Assembly (NCBI GenBank): GCA_012799725.1
Contig: JAAZKR010000024.1
Span: 1 to 33,492, forward strand
Direction: 5' to 3'
Length of the DNA: 33,492 nt
From: Oligosphaeraceae bacterium
GTDB lineage: Bacteria > Verrucomicrobiota > Lentisphaeria > Oligosphaerales > Oligosphaeraceae
Each line of letters starts with the position of its first letter. The first letter of the stretch is position 1. This document shows positions 12,217-21,046 of the stretch, in pieces. Under the pieces are notes generated by a model. It was not told the origin of the DNA and searched no databases. It saw nothing but the letters and a program-made list of their open reading frames with translations. Both the position numbers and the translations under genes were made by a program.

Positions 12217-13032
12217 ATGTCATTCAAGAGTTTTGAAGGCTTGTCCGCACTGCACCGCAATACGAACCACGTTATTGTCACCGCACATCGCGGCTTGTCG
12301 GGATGCTTTCCGGAAAATACCTTGCTGGCCATGCGCAAGGCGGTGGAATGCGGAGCGGACATTATCGAGTTTGACGTGCGCATGAGTAAAGACGGCGTGC
12401 CGGTGATCCTGCATGACGCTACGTTAAACCGTACTTCTGACTTGGAGGGAAAACCGGAAGACCTGGAATTGGCCGTGCTGCGTTGCGGCAACTACTCGTA
12501 TTATCGTTTTGGGGTGGATGCAGCCTCAGGAAAAAGGCTCAAAGTGCCGGTCTATGAGAGGATGCCCATAGCTACCCTGGAAGAGGTTTTTCAGAAGTTT
12601 CGCGGCAAGGTTGGCATGAACATACAGGTTTATGCCAACAACGCCGGCCTGGTGGAAGTCTGTCGGCTTTATAGGGCGTATCAGATGCAGGATCAAGGGT
12701 ATTTGACCATCGCCAGTCTCGAGGCTTATGAAACCATACGCAAATTTGACAGTAAGATAGAAGTTTGTTTTACGCCGGCTTGGAATCTGCGCGGCAGTCC
12801 TGAAGGACTGCGGCAGTGCAAAGAGCTGGGCTGCCGTTTTGTGCAGCCGGTGGTAGATTATAGTGGACCGGACTGCTATCGCCTCTGCCGCGAACTGGGC
12901 TTGAGAGCCAATGCTTTCTATGCAGATACCGATGTGGATGTCAAATTGCTGCTGGCCCAAGGTGCAGACGGCGTACTTAGTAATCGACCGGATATAGTTA
13001 GAGACACGCTGCAGGAACTGGGCAGAGTCTGA
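12217..13032 (+). CDS. Glycerophosphodiester phosphodiesterase family protein
   Basis: GDPD motif VTAHRGLSGCFPENTLLAMRKAVECGADIIEFDVRMSKDGVPVILHDATLNRTSD; C-terminal GADGVLSNRPDIV. ATG at 12217 preceded by GGAG, preferred over the ORF start at 12127. Confidence 0.92.
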   Translation: MSFKSFEGLSALHRNTNHVIVTAHRGLSGCFPENTLLAMRKAVECGADIIEFDVRMSKDGVPVILHDATLNRTSDLEGKPEDLELAVLRCGNYSYYRFGVDAASGKRLKVPVYERMPIATLEEVFQKFRGKVGMNIQVYANNAGLVEVCRLYRAYQMQDQGYLTIASLEAYETIRKFDSKIEVCFTPAWNLRGSPEGLRQCKELGCRFVQPVVDYSGPDCYRLCRELGLRANAFYADTDVDVKLLLAQGADGVLSNRPDIVRDTLQELGRV

Positions 13033-13087
13033 ATTGGAAAACAGGACGCTCAAGCCGGTGCCGCGCGCTGTAACAGGGGGAATCCTC

Positions 13088-15814
13088 ATGCCTAAACTTA
13101 GCCGAGCGCCCGTATATTTATTTGCTTTTCTCGTTGCCACAACACTGGTTGCACAAGTCAAGGTTGATCACGCCCGCAGCGAATGGATGCAAGGCTATGT
13201 AAAGCTGGAAAATGCCGACAAGGCGCTGGCCGAGGATAATCACTTGGCCGCCGTACAGCTCTATCGCGAAGCATTGCTGGTCTTTGAAACAGTCAGGCGC
13301 AAGTACCCGCAATGGAACCCCTCACTACTGAATTTCCGAGTCAAGTATTGCCAAGATAAAATTGATCAGATCGAACGCAAGGTGCAAAGCGAAGCCGAGG
13401 AAATGTCGCGTGAAAAGCTCTTGAGGCTGATCGCGGATCAGGCGCAAATGCTACATGAAAACAGCGTCAAAATGCAACAGCTGCAAAACTCAGTGAATAT
13501 CCTTTCTGAGTCTTTGCAAAGAGCCCGGGCCGAGGCCGCCAGAAGCGCTGCCACCGAGGCTGATTTTGATAGTATAAGCCAGGCACGTCAAGATTTGGAA
13601 AGCCGTTGTCAGCTGCTGCAGAACAAATTAAGCAAGGCCGAAGAGGATCTGGCTGCTTTGCGTAAGAAAAGTGAGGATCAAACTTTATTAGTGAAATTGC
13701 GCCAGGATCATCGCTTGCAGGGCGAGCAACTTAAAGAAGCGCAGCGCCAAATAGAGGTTCTGCAGGGCAATGCCAGAAGCTTGACACAGGACTTACAGCG
13801 CAGTCAAGTCGAAAATCAGCGCTTATTGAAATTGACCCGGGACTATGAACAGCGCTTAGGTGCTGCTAATAATCGTGTAAACGAACTGATAGAGCAAGTT
13901 AATACTATTCATGCTCAATATAGCGATTTGCAACTGAAAAGCCGTCAGCAAGACATAGAGATGGCGACACATAAAGAACAGCTTCAACGCGCGCAAAGCG
14001 GTCAAAAGGAACTAAACGAGGAGGTTGCCCGACTACGCGATTGGCGCGAAAAGTTTCTGGCTTCCCAAACTGCGCAGCAGCAATTAAGGCAACAAGTCTC
14101 CGAGTTACAGAACCGTTTGCAGGAAAATTTGGAAAAGCAGCGCTTTGAATCAGCGCAGCGGGAACTCGACAACGAGAATTCCGAGCTGCACAGTCAGCCT
14201 GCCATTGGAGCTGAGGAACAAACCGCACAACAGGCGGCTGAAGAGCAGGCAAAGTCGCTACAAGCTGAACTAAGTCGGCATAAATTGGATTTGCAACGCT
14301 CGCACGAATATGCCTTGAATCTTGAAAAACAGGTTCAACAACTGCAAGTGGCACATACTGAACTTGCCAAGATAAACCGGCAACTCAAGGATAAGGACGA
14401 GCTGATCGGACAGCGTGATCTGGCTTTGCGGGAACAGAGCCGGAAGTTGGCCGACTCTAACAGCGAGTTGCTGGTGAAAAGCCAGGCACTTGAATCTACT
14501 CAAGTGGAGCTGCAAAACGTCAGGCGCAAGCTTGCGGAAGCCGAACAGGTTAATGTTCGGTTGGGCTCTGAGTTCAGCCGTATGCAGCGACGTAGCGGAG
14601 ATCATCGCCAGGAAGTAGAGGAACTGAAAGAAAAAGTACAGCAATTAGACCAGGAGAAGCAGGCGCAGCAAGAAAATGTGAATAAGCTGGAACTGGAACT
14701 CAAGACACGTGGTGAATTGAGCGCGAGATTGGAAAGTTCGCTGGCAGAAGCTGAACGCCGGAAAAACGAGCTGGAGAAAGAACTCCTGGCTCAAGAGGAG
14801 AAAAATCGTCAGATTCAGGCTAGCCTGACCGAAAGCATAAATCGCTCACAAGCTGCTGCCGGTATGGCCAGTAACTTAGTGGACCTGCAACAGGAATTGC
14901 TTCACAAAACCGATGAATTGACCGGTTTGCGGAAAGAGCTGGCCGATTCCTTGGCCAATGTCGAGCTGTTGCGGGAACAACTCAAAAGCCAACAGCAGGG
15001 TGCACAGAAACTGCAAGGCGAATCGAGCACAGGAAATGAGACGCTCTGGCTCGCTCGCATGGCCGAGCTGAATCGACGTCTCGAACAGGAGGAAAATAAG
15101 CGCAAAGCCCTCGAGATCGCCCTTATTCGAAAAGACAGCGCAAGCCGGGAGCAGAGAGCAGCGGAGCGCAGCACCGAATCAGAGCCATCAACACAGGCCG
15201 CCAGCAAGAATGAGGCAGCCGAGCCACAGAAATTATATACCGAAAGAGACATATTGCTGAATGGCTTTTTAAGACAAGCGCTGGATGCCGAAAAAAAACA
15301 GAAAATCGAGGCGGCTCAGTGGAACTATCAAAAGGTGCTTGAGCTTGATCCGGCGCATGCGCTGGCCTTAAAGCGCTTGGGGCTGATTGCTGCTAATCAC
15401 GGCAATGACGCAGACACGATTAAATATTTGCAGCTCGCTTTTCGTTATGATCCTGATGATTCCGACGTCTTGTTGGCTTTGGGCTTCGCAATGCTTAAGC
15501 AGAGACAGGTGGAGTGGGCTTTCTCATACTTGGGTAGAGCCTTGGCATTGCAACCGGCAAACCCGGGGCTGGCCAGCCATTTTGCTGCCGCCTTGGTTGA
15601 CTTGGGCTGGACGCAGGCCGCCGAACAGCAGTTTGCGCGCTGCCTGAAATTACAGCCTAATGATCCGCATGCTGCTTTCAATCTGGCGGTGCTCTGTGCT
15701 ACTGCACAGCCGCCACGCTTAAAAGAGGCAAAAAAATGGTATGAGATAGCGGTGAATAATGGTGCCGAAAAAGACCCGGGGCTGGAAGCGGCTTTCAATA
15801 TGGCACAACCCTAA
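13088..15814 (+). CDS. Secreted/envelope coiled-coil protein with C-terminal TPR repeats
   Basis: ATG 13088 after an AGGGGG-type RBS. Hydrophobic signal-like N-terminus MPKLSRAPVYLFAFLVATTLVAQ, then about 600 aa of heptad-rich Q/E/K/L coiled coil, then TPR-like repeats (AAQWNYQKVLELDPAHALALKRLGLIA..., YLQLAFRYDPDDSDVLLALGFAM..., YLGRALALQPANPGLASHFAAALVDLG). Confidence 0.85.
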   Translation: MPKLSRAPVYLFAFLVATTLVAQVKVDHARSEWMQGYVKLENADKALAEDNHLAAVQLYREALLVFETVRRKYPQWNPSLLNFRVKYCQDKIDQIERKVQSEAEEMSREKLLRLIADQAQMLHENSVKMQQLQNSVNILSESLQRARAEAARSAATEADFDSISQARQDLESRCQLLQNKLSKAEEDLAALRKKSEDQTLLVKLRQDHRLQGEQLKEAQRQIEVLQGNARSLTQDLQRSQVENQRLLKLTRDYEQRLGAANNRVNELIEQVNTIHAQYSDLQLKSRQQDIEMATHKEQLQRAQSGQKELNEEVARLRDWREKFLASQTAQQQLRQQVSELQNRLQENLEKQRFESAQRELDNENSELHSQPAIGAEEQTAQQAAEEQAKSLQAELSRHKLDLQRSHEYALNLEKQVQQLQVAHTELAKINRQLKDKDELIGQRDLALREQSRKLADSNSELLVKSQALESTQVELQNVRRKLAEAEQVNVRLGSEFSRMQRRSGDHRQEVEELKEKVQQLDQEKQAQQENVNKLELELKTRGELSARLESSLAEAERRKNELEKELLAQEEKNRQIQASLTESINRSQAAAGMASNLVDLQQELLHKTDELTGLRKELADSLANVELLREQLKSQQQGAQKLQGESSTGNETLWLARMAELNRRLEQEENKRKALEIALIRKDSASREQRAAERSTESEPSTQAASKNEAAEPQKLYTERDILLNGFLRQALDAEKKQKIEAAQWNYQKVLELDPAHALALKRLGLIAANHGNDADTIKYLQLAFRYDPDDSDVLLALGFAMLKQRQVEWAFSYLGRALALQPANPGLASHFAAALVDLGWTQAAEQQFARCLKLQPNDPHAAFNLAVLCATAQPPRLKEAKKWYEIAVNNGAEKDPGLEAAFNMAQP

Positions 15815-15830
15815 TGCTGTTTCCGGAAAA

Positions 15831-15861
15831 AGGGCTTTTGAACATAGGGCTTTTGAACATA
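15831..15861 (+). repeat. Tandem duplication of a 15-bp unit
   Basis: AGGGCTTTTGAACAT repeated twice back to back in the spacer between the coiled-coil/TPR gene and the lipoyl-SDR gene. Confidence 0.85.
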
Positions 15862-15900
15862 AAGATATACTGAGACAAACGAGGGGCATACGAAAAAACT

Positions 15901-17235
15901 ATGAATTACCCGATCGTTTTAGAAAAACTTTACGAGAATATGGACGAGGCCAGCATAGGTCAGTGGCTGGTCAACGAAGGGCAGCAATTGCGCCAGGGCG
16001 AGGCCATGGTGCAGCTTGTCAGTGATAAGATGTCGGCTGAAATAGAGGCACCGGCAGATGGCGTGGTGGCTAAAATTTTCTTCCCTGAAAAATCGGTGCT
16101 GCCTTTTGGCGTTACCCTGGCTCTGCTTAGCGACGGCAAAGTTACGGATGCCGATATAAAGGCCATTGAGCATGAGAACCAACACCGCATGCGCAGCAGC
16201 CAAGCAGAACTCGATGTAGACCTCACGCTTTTACAGCCGAAAACTGAAACTGCGCCAGCTCACAAAGAGCCTGCCGAAGCTAAAAAGCAGCCTGAATTCA
16301 GAGCTGCGCCGGCCGCTCGTATTTACGCCCGGCAACAAGGCGTGGACTTGGCTGAGGTGGCCGCTTTTTGTGGCAAGAATAGCCTGCACCGTAAAGATGT
16401 GGAGGAGTATCTGCTGGCACGGAGTGCCAATGATGCAAAAAAAGAATGCGATGCCAATGCCGCACCGGTTAAATCTCATGCTGCTATTGCTTCTTCGGCT
16501 CCTCGTCTGGCCTTGCTTAGCGGCGCCAGCGGCGGCATTGGACGGGCCTGCGCTTTGCGACTGGCCGCCGCTGGCTTTGACTTGGCCTTGCAATATAACA
16601 GCAATGCGGATGCTTTGACACCCATTGTACAACAATGCGAAAGCCGGGGAAGCAGGGTACATTGCTTCCAAGCAGACCTGTTGCAACCCGGCGCTGCTGC
16701 TGAGCTGGTGCAGAAATGCATGGCGGAATTTGCGCGTCTAGATGTCCTGGTCAGCTGTGCAGGAATGCTGTCCGATGCACCGGTAGCCTTCATGAGTGAC
16801 CAGCAATGGTCTGAGGTCTTGCAGCTTAATCTGAGCGTGCCTTTTGAACTAAGCCGAGCTGTAGCCATGCATATGGCCAGGCAAAAGTGGGGCAGAATCA
16901 TATATTTCTCTTCGGATGCCGGACGCCTGGGATCGGCTAATCGAGCCAACTATGCCGCCGCTAAGGAGGGATTGCTGGGATTGATGCGCTCGATAGCCAG
17001 GGAAATGGCCGGACTGGGCATTACTGCGAATGCGATTTGTCCGGGCTTCATTGACACTGAGATGACTGCCTCAATCGGAGATAAACGCCGGATTGAATTG
17101 TGTAAATCAATACCGCTTAGACGTTTCGGCAAAGCTGATGAGGTCGCCAGCCTAGTTGCTTACCTGGTTTCTGAAGAGGCCGGCTATATCACCGGACAGC
17201 AATTCAGCGTGGACGGCGGCTTGTTTATGGGATGA
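15901..17235 (+). CDS. Fusion protein: lipoyl domain + E3/peripheral-subunit-binding domain + FabG-like short-chain dehydrogenase/reductase
   Basis: Residues 1-80 E2-type lipoyl domain with VSDKMSAEIEAPADGVV (candidate Lys43, codon 16027-16029); residues about 134-171 PSBD-like (RAAPAARIYARQQGVDLAEVAAFCGKNSLHRKDVEEYL); residues about 202-444 SDR with SGASGGIG, YAAAK, GITANAICPGFIDTEMT and VDGG. Confidence 0.9.
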   Translation: MNYPIVLEKLYENMDEASIGQWLVNEGQQLRQGEAMVQLVSDKMSAEIEAPADGVVAKIFFPEKSVLPFGVTLALLSDGKVTDADIKAIEHENQHRMRSSQAELDVDLTLLQPKTETAPAHKEPAEAKKQPEFRAAPAARIYARQQGVDLAEVAAFCGKNSLHRKDVEEYLLARSANDAKKECDANAAPVKSHAAIASSAPRLALLSGASGGIGRACALRLAAAGFDLALQYNSNADALTPIVQQCESRGSRVHCFQADLLQPGAAAELVQKCMAEFARLDVLVSCAGMLSDAPVAFMSDQQWSEVLQLNLSVPFELSRAVAMHMARQKWGRIIYFSSDAGRLGSANRANYAAAKEGLLGLMRSIAREMAGLGITANAICPGFIDTEMTASIGDKRRIELCKSIPLRRFGKADEVASLVAYLVSEEAGYITGQQFSVDGGLFMG

Positions 17236-17305
17236 ATCGGCGTTCTTCCCGGAATAAGTGTCGTACAGTGCAGATCAAGTTTTTTAGAGTTCTTAGCTAG
17301 ACCCC

Positions 17306-17401
17306 GTCCAAAAAAGGGGGCAGGCGCATCTTATCCGCAGATTACACAGGTTACACAGATTACACAGATGGACATGGATTTCAGGATTGGGAATCGCCAT
17401 G
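17306..17401 (+). repeat. Dispersed intergenic repeat, copy 2 (expanded TTACACAGA core)
   Basis: GTCCAAAAAAGGGGGCAGGCGCATCTTATCCGCAGATTACACAGGTTACACAGATTACACAGATGGACATGGATTTCAGGATTGGGAATCGCCATG. Confidence 0.8.
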
Positions 17402-17418
17402 ATTTTACGGGGATTCCC
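17389..17418. repeat. Short inverted repeat (hairpin) at the edge of dispersed repeat copy 2
   Basis: GGGAATC (17389-17395)/GATTCCC (17412-17418), one further T/A pair outside. Confidence 0.5.
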
Positions 17419-17622
17419 AGAAAAAAAATCTTACAGAGGCAGGGAGGCAAAGGTGGGATGGCTGGATGTGTACAGCATCGAGTGCTGCTGATTGCAGCTG
17501 CGGCGAATCAATGATGGCCTTGTGACCAGCTGGAAATGCCGGGGAGACGAGCGCTTGCGTTATCGACAAGCCTACATCGAAATGCTTTTCCACCCGCCAG
17601 CCTATACCTTTTTGGACGCCCT

Positions 17623-19050
17623 CTAGCTGGTGATCTCAGCTTGCCACCGGTTGACAAATGGGCAGCCGACGCAATCATTGTCCAGAGCCAGGCAGAAGTT
17701 CTGATATATTTCCAGCAGGCCTTGTTGATGATAGGCTTTTTTCATGATTTCCTTGCTGCGACTGGGCGGCACTAGAAAGCGATGGCAGGCCTGCTTGAAA
17801 AGATGGTTGTCTTGGCTGCGAGGTATTTCCAGCCAAGTTTGCAAGGCTAAATCAGCTCGATTTGCCTCGATGCTGTCATCGTTGGCTGCCCAGGCCGCCG
17901 CCAGGGGCAAGAGCACATTCATGGCTATGTCAATACGCCTTGCCCGACCTAGCAGCGCTGAGGCCGGGCGCAGCCGAATGCTGAAATCCATGCTGCCGCG
18001 CCATAGTTCATCAGCCTCGGCAAAAGTAGAGATTTTTTGCCAAAGCTGTTTGCTGCTCGTTGCTTGACACAGGTTTTCTTTTAGCCATTCATCCGGTGCA
18101 TAGTTTACTTGCTCAAGCCAGAGTATGCCGGCTTGCAGGCGGCGATGCACACTGTTACAGGGGCGTCCGGAATCTCGTCGCCAGTTCAGCCCGAGCTTCA
18201 GTAATCCGCTTTGCCACCAATAGTACCAATGGCGCTCAAGTGTCTCTCGAAAACCTGGCAGTACTTTTTCCTTGGTTGGATCCGGCAAGAGGCCGGCCAT
18301 GCCGAACAGAATAGCGCGGCGTTGTTCGGGCAGTGGATAGCTCTTCAAGCGCACCAAGCTTGTCTTGCTGGCCAGTTCTCGAAACGCCTGGCGATTGTTG
18401 GCATATCCCAAGGCGGCAAAGAACTCTTCATACAAACATTGGGCGACGCCTAGCTTGAGGCATTTCTGTCGTAGTTGCCGGCCTTTGTTGTTGAATCTGG
18501 CCAAGGCTGCGCTTTTCAATACCCTTGCCACCCGTTGATTGTCCAGCAAAGCCCATTGTAAGGCGCAGCTGCCGGGTGGTATCTGTCTGGAGTAGGGGTA
18601 AAAAGCTTCTTCAACATCGCTGAGTAGCCGTTGCCAGGAAGGTAGCAGGTGCTTGCATAGTTCAAAAGTTTTGAAATGGCGTGGGATTTGTTCTTTAGTT
18701 AGGTCGTTTTGCCAAACCACGTGCAGAATCACTTTTTCATAGGCCGGATCCTCATGGTGTTTGTGCTTAAACCAATCCGAAGAGTGCAAGTGCACTTCAA
18801 CATCACCGCGCTGAAGCTGCGTATCGAAGAGCAGTGAGGCCTGCTTGAAGTCCGGCCCAGCTGCATTGTTCCAACTGCCGCCAGTAACGATGCGCAGTAA
18901 ACTGCCGTCTAAACAATGAAGTTTGTCAACCAGTAATTTTTCATTCCAGACTATCTGTAAAAAACGTTCGCTGAATTGACATTGGCTCATTGAGCCAATA
19001 CATTTCGTCTTGGGCGCAAATGCGAGGCCAGATGAAGAAAATTCCGCCAT
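17623..19050 (-). CDS. DUF2851 family protein
   Basis: ERFLQIVWNEKLL, GSWNNAAGPDFKQASLLF, GDVEVHLHSSDWFKHKHHEDPAYEKVILHVVWQND, and C-terminal CVGCPFVNRW match the remembered DUF2851 pattern. Confidence 0.85.
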   Translation of the reverse strand: MAEFSSSGLAFAPKTKCIGSMSQCQFSERFLQIVWNEKLLVDKLHCLDGSLLRIVTGGSWNNAAGPDFKQASLLFDTQLQRGDVEVHLHSSDWFKHKHHEDPAYEKVILHVVWQNDLTKEQIPRHFKTFELCKHLLPSWQRLLSDVEEAFYPYSRQIPPGSCALQWALLDNQRVARVLKSAALARFNNKGRQLRQKCLKLGVAQCLYEEFFAALGYANNRQAFRELASKTSLVRLKSYPLPEQRRAILFGMAGLLPDPTKEKVLPGFRETLERHWYYWWQSGLLKLGLNWRRDSGRPCNSVHRRLQAGILWLEQVNYAPDEWLKENLCQATSSKQLWQKISTFAEADELWRGSMDFSIRLRPASALLGRARRIDIAMNVLLPLAAAWAANDDSIEANRADLALQTWLEIPRSQDNHLFKQACHRFLVPPSRSKEIMKKAYHQQGLLEIYQNFCLALDNDCVGCPFVNRWQAEITS

Positions 19051-19106
19051 TTTTCACAGCTCCTAAATGAAATTCAGTCCGCTTTCTCTCTGCTCCCAGT
19101 CATAAG

Positions 19107-20510
19107 ATGTCCATGATTATGCGTTTTTCCATTTTGGTCATAATGATTTTTGCTTATCTAGGAATTCCCGGTTTCCTTTTTGCCTCGGATATTTCTTCCA
19201 AGCCAGCGGTTTCTGCGGTTCGCATCAGTCCTACGGTAAAAGCGGTCAACCGTGCTTTGCCTTGGGTAGTCAACATAGGTACTCAAGAGCTGACTCGGGT
19301 GAAAGACCCTTTCGATCTATTTTTTAATCAGTTTTTCAATCCATATTATCAGCGTCAGGAGCCGGTGTCGAAATTCTACCCGTTAGGCAGCGGCGTTATT
19401 GTTGACGCAGCCGGCCTGGTTCTGACCAATTACCACGTGGTGCAACGAGCCGGCAGCATAGAAATACGGCTTTTGAACGGCAAGTCTTATCCGGCATTGC
19501 TGGTCGGCTATGATCAACCCAATGATCTTTGTTTGCTCAGAATGAAAGGTGAGTTTCTTGACTCAGAGGCTCTTACCGCAGCCAGCTTCGCTAACTCGGA
19601 CGATCTCCTGTTGGGGGAGACGGTTATCAGCATAGGCAATCCTTTTGGTCTGGAGCATAGCGTCTCCTCCGGAGTGCTAAGTGCTTTTAACCGCAGTCTC
19701 AGCGAAGGCAATATGTCTTTTTCCGATATTATCCAAACCGATGCAGCCATTAATCCGGGCAATAGTGGTGGTCCCTTAGTGAATCTGGACGGCGACCTGA
19801 TCGGCATTAATCTGGCAATACAGCAGGATGCCCAAGGCATAGGCTTTGCTATCCCGCTGGCTCGCATAGAAATGTTTTTAAGCTATTGGCTTAGGCCGGA
19901 ACATTTCAGCAACTGTTATCTGGGGCTGCAAACCGACGGCGTGCTGAGCGCAGGAAAAAACGGGGGGCTTTGCTTGCCTGAACTGTTGCCGGAAAGCCCA
20001 ATGACAAAGGCCGGCTTGTTGGCCGGTGACGAGGTCGTCACCTTGAACGGCAGCAAGGTGGCACGCAGGCTGGATTTTGCGCGGCAGTTCTGGGCCATCC
20101 AGGCGAATCAAGTCGTAGAATTCGGCTTGGCCAGTGGGCGTCAAGCGAAGGTGCGGGCGCTGCCCATGCCCGGAGATATGCTTATACGCACCAGATTGGG
20201 CGTGAGTGTGCAGAAGCTTACGCCGTCACTGTGCCGGGTCATGGGATTTGCCGAAAACATAAGTGGCTTGGTGATCAGTGAGCTGTTGCAGCAGGAAAGA
20301 TTCTCAATGCAAAGAAATCTGTGGCGGGATATTATCAAGCGTGGAGATGTTATCCTGGAGTTTGCCGGCAAGAAGCTGTCTGATACTGATAGCTTGGTAA
20401 GCCTGCTCGAACAGTCATACAGCGGACAAACATATCGCATGATTGTCATCAGCATCAATCATGAACGACGCACATATCAACCGCTGGCCGTAGATGTGAC
20501 ACTGAATTGA
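19107..20510 (+). CDS. HtrA/DegP-like trypsin-family serine protease with C-terminal PDZ domain(s)
   Basis: Catalytic motifs GSGVIVDAAGLVLTNYHVV (His), NDLCLLRM (Asp), TDAAINPGNSGGPLVNLDGDLIGIN (Ser), GIGFAIPL. N-terminal hydrophobic signal; two PDZ-like regions in the C-terminal half. Confidence 0.93.
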   Translation: MSMIMRFSILVIMIFAYLGIPGFLFASDISSKPAVSAVRISPTVKAVNRALPWVVNIGTQELTRVKDPFDLFFNQFFNPYYQRQEPVSKFYPLGSGVIVDAAGLVLTNYHVVQRAGSIEIRLLNGKSYPALLVGYDQPNDLCLLRMKGEFLDSEALTAASFANSDDLLLGETVISIGNPFGLEHSVSSGVLSAFNRSLSEGNMSFSDIIQTDAAINPGNSGGPLVNLDGDLIGINLAIQQDAQGIGFAIPLARIEMFLSYWLRPEHFSNCYLGLQTDGVLSAGKNGGLCLPELLPESPMTKAGLLAGDEVVTLNGSKVARRLDFARQFWAIQANQVVEFGLASGRQAKVRALPMPGDMLIRTRLGVSVQKLTPSLCRVMGFAENISGLVISELLQQERFSMQRNLWRDIIKRGDVILEFAGKKLSDTDSLVSLLEQSYSGQTYRMIVISINHERRTYQPLAVDVTLN

Positions 20511-20549
20511 AAAAACTAATGATTTCCAAGTTTTAGTAAAGTTTGAAGC

Positions 20550-20843
20550 ATGAAAAAAATCGATCTTATTATTTTGTTTTTTATTTTTCTCATTGTCTTG
20601 GCCGCTGTGGCTTTGTTTACGCCTTTGTTGGCCGAGCAAAGTCGTTTGCAGGATGAGGTCACCAGACTGACTGCGGAGCAGCAACGAGTGAAGCGGGAAT
20701 TGACCATTCTGCAAAATGAAATAGATGCTTTGAGTCGAGGAGAGGCCAAGGCGGTCATGCGGGTGGCCAGGGAGAAATTCAACTATTGCCGTGAGGGCGA
20801 AGAAATTTATCAGCTTGAATATGTTGTTCCCGAGACGCAATAA
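20550..20843 (+). CDS. Septum formation initiator (FtsB/DivIC-like) family protein
   Basis: 97 aa: one TM helix (LIILFFIFLIVLAAVALFTPLL), coiled coil, then MRVAREKFNYCREGEEIYQLEY resembling the FtsB/DivIC AREKxxxxxPGE.IY motif. Confidence 0.8.
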   Translation: MKKIDLIILFFIFLIVLAAVALFTPLLAEQSRLQDEVTRLTAEQQRVKRELTILQNEIDALSRGEAKAVMRVAREKFNYCREGEEIYQLEYVVPETQ

Positions 20844-20864
20844 AGGCTGTCTTGTGGTAATGCC

Positions 20865-20990
20865 TCAGTCTTCTGTAGTGCTGACTTAGTTGCCTGGCGT
20901 CGCCGGTGTGATTACAAAGCGTTAAATGAAGAGTGTTGGCTCCATAGGTTCCATGTATTGCCACGTTAAACCAACGCTACAGAAGACTGA
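20865..20990. other. Structured intergenic region (long-range inverted repeat)
   Basis: Perfect 14-bp inverted repeat TCAGTCTTCTGTAG (20865-20878)/CTACAGAAGACTGA (20977-20990). A competing local pairing AGTGTTGG (20932-20939)/CCAACGCT (20971-20978) also exists. Confidence 0.55.
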
Positions 20991-21046
20991 CAGCGTATGG
21001 TGAACCTGAATAGTTCTTCACTCACTGTTTCAGAGGAGTCCGTGCC

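Noticed and set aside
12526-13161. 211-aa minus-strand ORF antisense to the GDPD gene
   Set aside because: Overlaps a well-supported gene on the opposite strand; no recognisable motif.
17335-17380. TTACACAGA units considered as a CRISPR-like array
   Set aside because: Units are 9 bp, adjacent, with no unique spacers and no cas genes nearby.
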